The notes under the pieces are model-generated. The model saw nothing but the letters and a program-made list of their open reading frames with translations, did no database searches and had not been told where the DNA came from. This document shows, piece after piece, positions 62,910-64,000 of a DNA stretch of 64,000 nucleotides; within the stretch, counting starts at the first letter, position 1; each line of letters opens with the position of its first letter. Both the position numbers and the translations under genes were made by a program. This DNA comes from Rapana venosa (lineage: Eukaryota; Mollusca; Gastropoda; Neogastropoda; Muricidae). The DNA lies in NCBI GenBank assembly GCA_028751875.1, contig CM054158.1:6230082-6294081 (forward strand), written 5' to 3'.

Positions 62910-64000
62910 CAGTTGTTTATTCATACAGGCCATATCTCTTCTCTCAGACAAGGGAATATCTATCAGTCAAATAAAACAAATGAAAAACCCAATATCAAGA
63001 CACATAAATCTTTTAAATACTTTAGTTTTAACAGATCCCTCTTTAATAAAATAAAAAAATTAATAAATTTTTAAAAACCTACATTGGTGACATTAAGTGA
63101 TTAACAGTGTGAACTGAAACTGATCAGATAATTTGCAGAATACTGCTCCGAGACTGCTAAGTTCCTTATGGACTGGGGGTGAGGGTGAAGATTTTCACAC
63201 CGTCTTAGAAGTTTACTTTGGATTATGATACATAAAGACCTGCCAGTGCCCTCATCCTACCTGCTCTGTGTATGAAAGAGAAAGACAGCAGTGTGTGTGT
63301 GTGTGCATGTGCGTGCATGCATACATGGTTACGTAAGTGTGTGTTTGTGTGTATCCATGTATGTTTGAAAACTGATGTGTTTACATATATGCACTAAAAA
63401 TCAATCACGGATGCACAGTAAAATTTCCACAACTTATATACTAGACAGTTGCAGAAACATGGAAACGGCCAACACAGGCACAGACACACACAATATGGTA
63501 CAACTACAAATCTATATCAAGCTTGAGAAAACCATCTGCTGGGTGACGGGTTTTGTTATTGTTTTTGTTGTTATTTTGTTTTGTTTTTTTAGCTGTTGTG
63601 GCATAGTAGATAAATAAGTGGAATATTTCAAAGGCTGTGTCAACTCTTTTAGAGAACTGTTCAACAGGACTTCAGTTTACACTAGCACCCAAGGCCTTGA
63701 ATGGATTCTATAAACATGCATGAAACTTAGAATTTCATTAAAAAAATTATTTTTAAAAAAAAGATATGCTGTCCCATTTCATCTTTGGCAAACAGACAAG
63801 ACTATCTTGTCTTAACGACCAGGTCAGGTATTCACAATTCATTTCAAGCTTTGCTTTCAACCTGCAATGTATATATTAAAAACAAATTTATTCTGTAATT
63901 TTTTTAAAAATTTGGGGGGGATGGGGGGTGGTTTGGGGTTTTTGTTTGTTTGTTCAGCAAATAAATTGGTGAAGCAGAAAATATCATCAAAGCTTTTGAA
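62910..64000. other. Right edge, no gene recognised
   Basis: AT-rich; (GT)n near 63292-63350; short G and T runs. No RING-encoding sequence found. Confidence 0.5.

Overview
The window looks like non-coding-rich genomic DNA of a mollusc, most likely a marine gastropod. This rests on small exons in multi-kilobase introns, very many tRNA-derived SINEs, non-LTR retrotransposon fragments, piggyBac-type TTAA elements, and abundant minisatellites, (AG)n/(CA)n tracts and long C/G homopolymers. The phylum is inferred from genome style, and no species is claimed.

One host gene could be reconstructed with confidence. It is an LNX-type (ligand of Numb protein X) multi-PDZ protein on the minus strand, running from about 44.6 kb down to its stop codon at 18,498. 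Thirteen coding exons join with matching splice phases at all twelve junctions: (1525-1)/3 = 508 codons including the stop. They encode, in order, a tandem TRAF-like zinc-finger segment, PDZ1, PDZ2 (which contains a 31-bp microexon), a linker, PDZ3, an LNX-type Trp-rich linker and PDZ4, ending in the LNX-family SWPG tail and a class I PDZ-binding C-terminus (TIV). The N-terminal RING exon expected of LNX1/LNX2 was not found up to 64 kb and probably lies beyond the window. A short phase-compatible exon at 53.3 kb could start a RING-less isoform.

Layout. 1-17.3 kb: downstream flank with SINEs, simple repeats, a duplicated segment and a LINE 3' fragment, and no recognisable gene. 17.3-18.5 kb: probable 3'UTR. 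18.5-27.8 kb: PDZ4 and PDZ3 exons among SINEs and minisatellites; a 62-bp tandem array copies a real splice acceptor, and a 58-bp array sits directly upstream of another acceptor. 29-38 kb: PDZ2 and PDZ1 exons interleaved with three piggyBac-like elements with TTAA target sites, two of them in inverted orientation around four exons. 39.5-44.6 kb: the start of PDZ1 and the zinc-finger exons, with an L2/CR1-like LINE that carries a nested second LINE fragment with a 17-bp target duplication. 44.6-64 kb: upstream intron or flank with SINEs, LINE ends, minisatellites and microsatellites, and a GC-rich patch near 61.7-62.0 kb.

The most notable non-gene structures are: a composite SINE with a tRNA-like head followed by a 5S-rRNA-like internal control region (three copies, each with target duplications); SINEs carrying the same 3' tail as the resident LINE; and tandem repeats recruited to, or copied from, splice acceptors.
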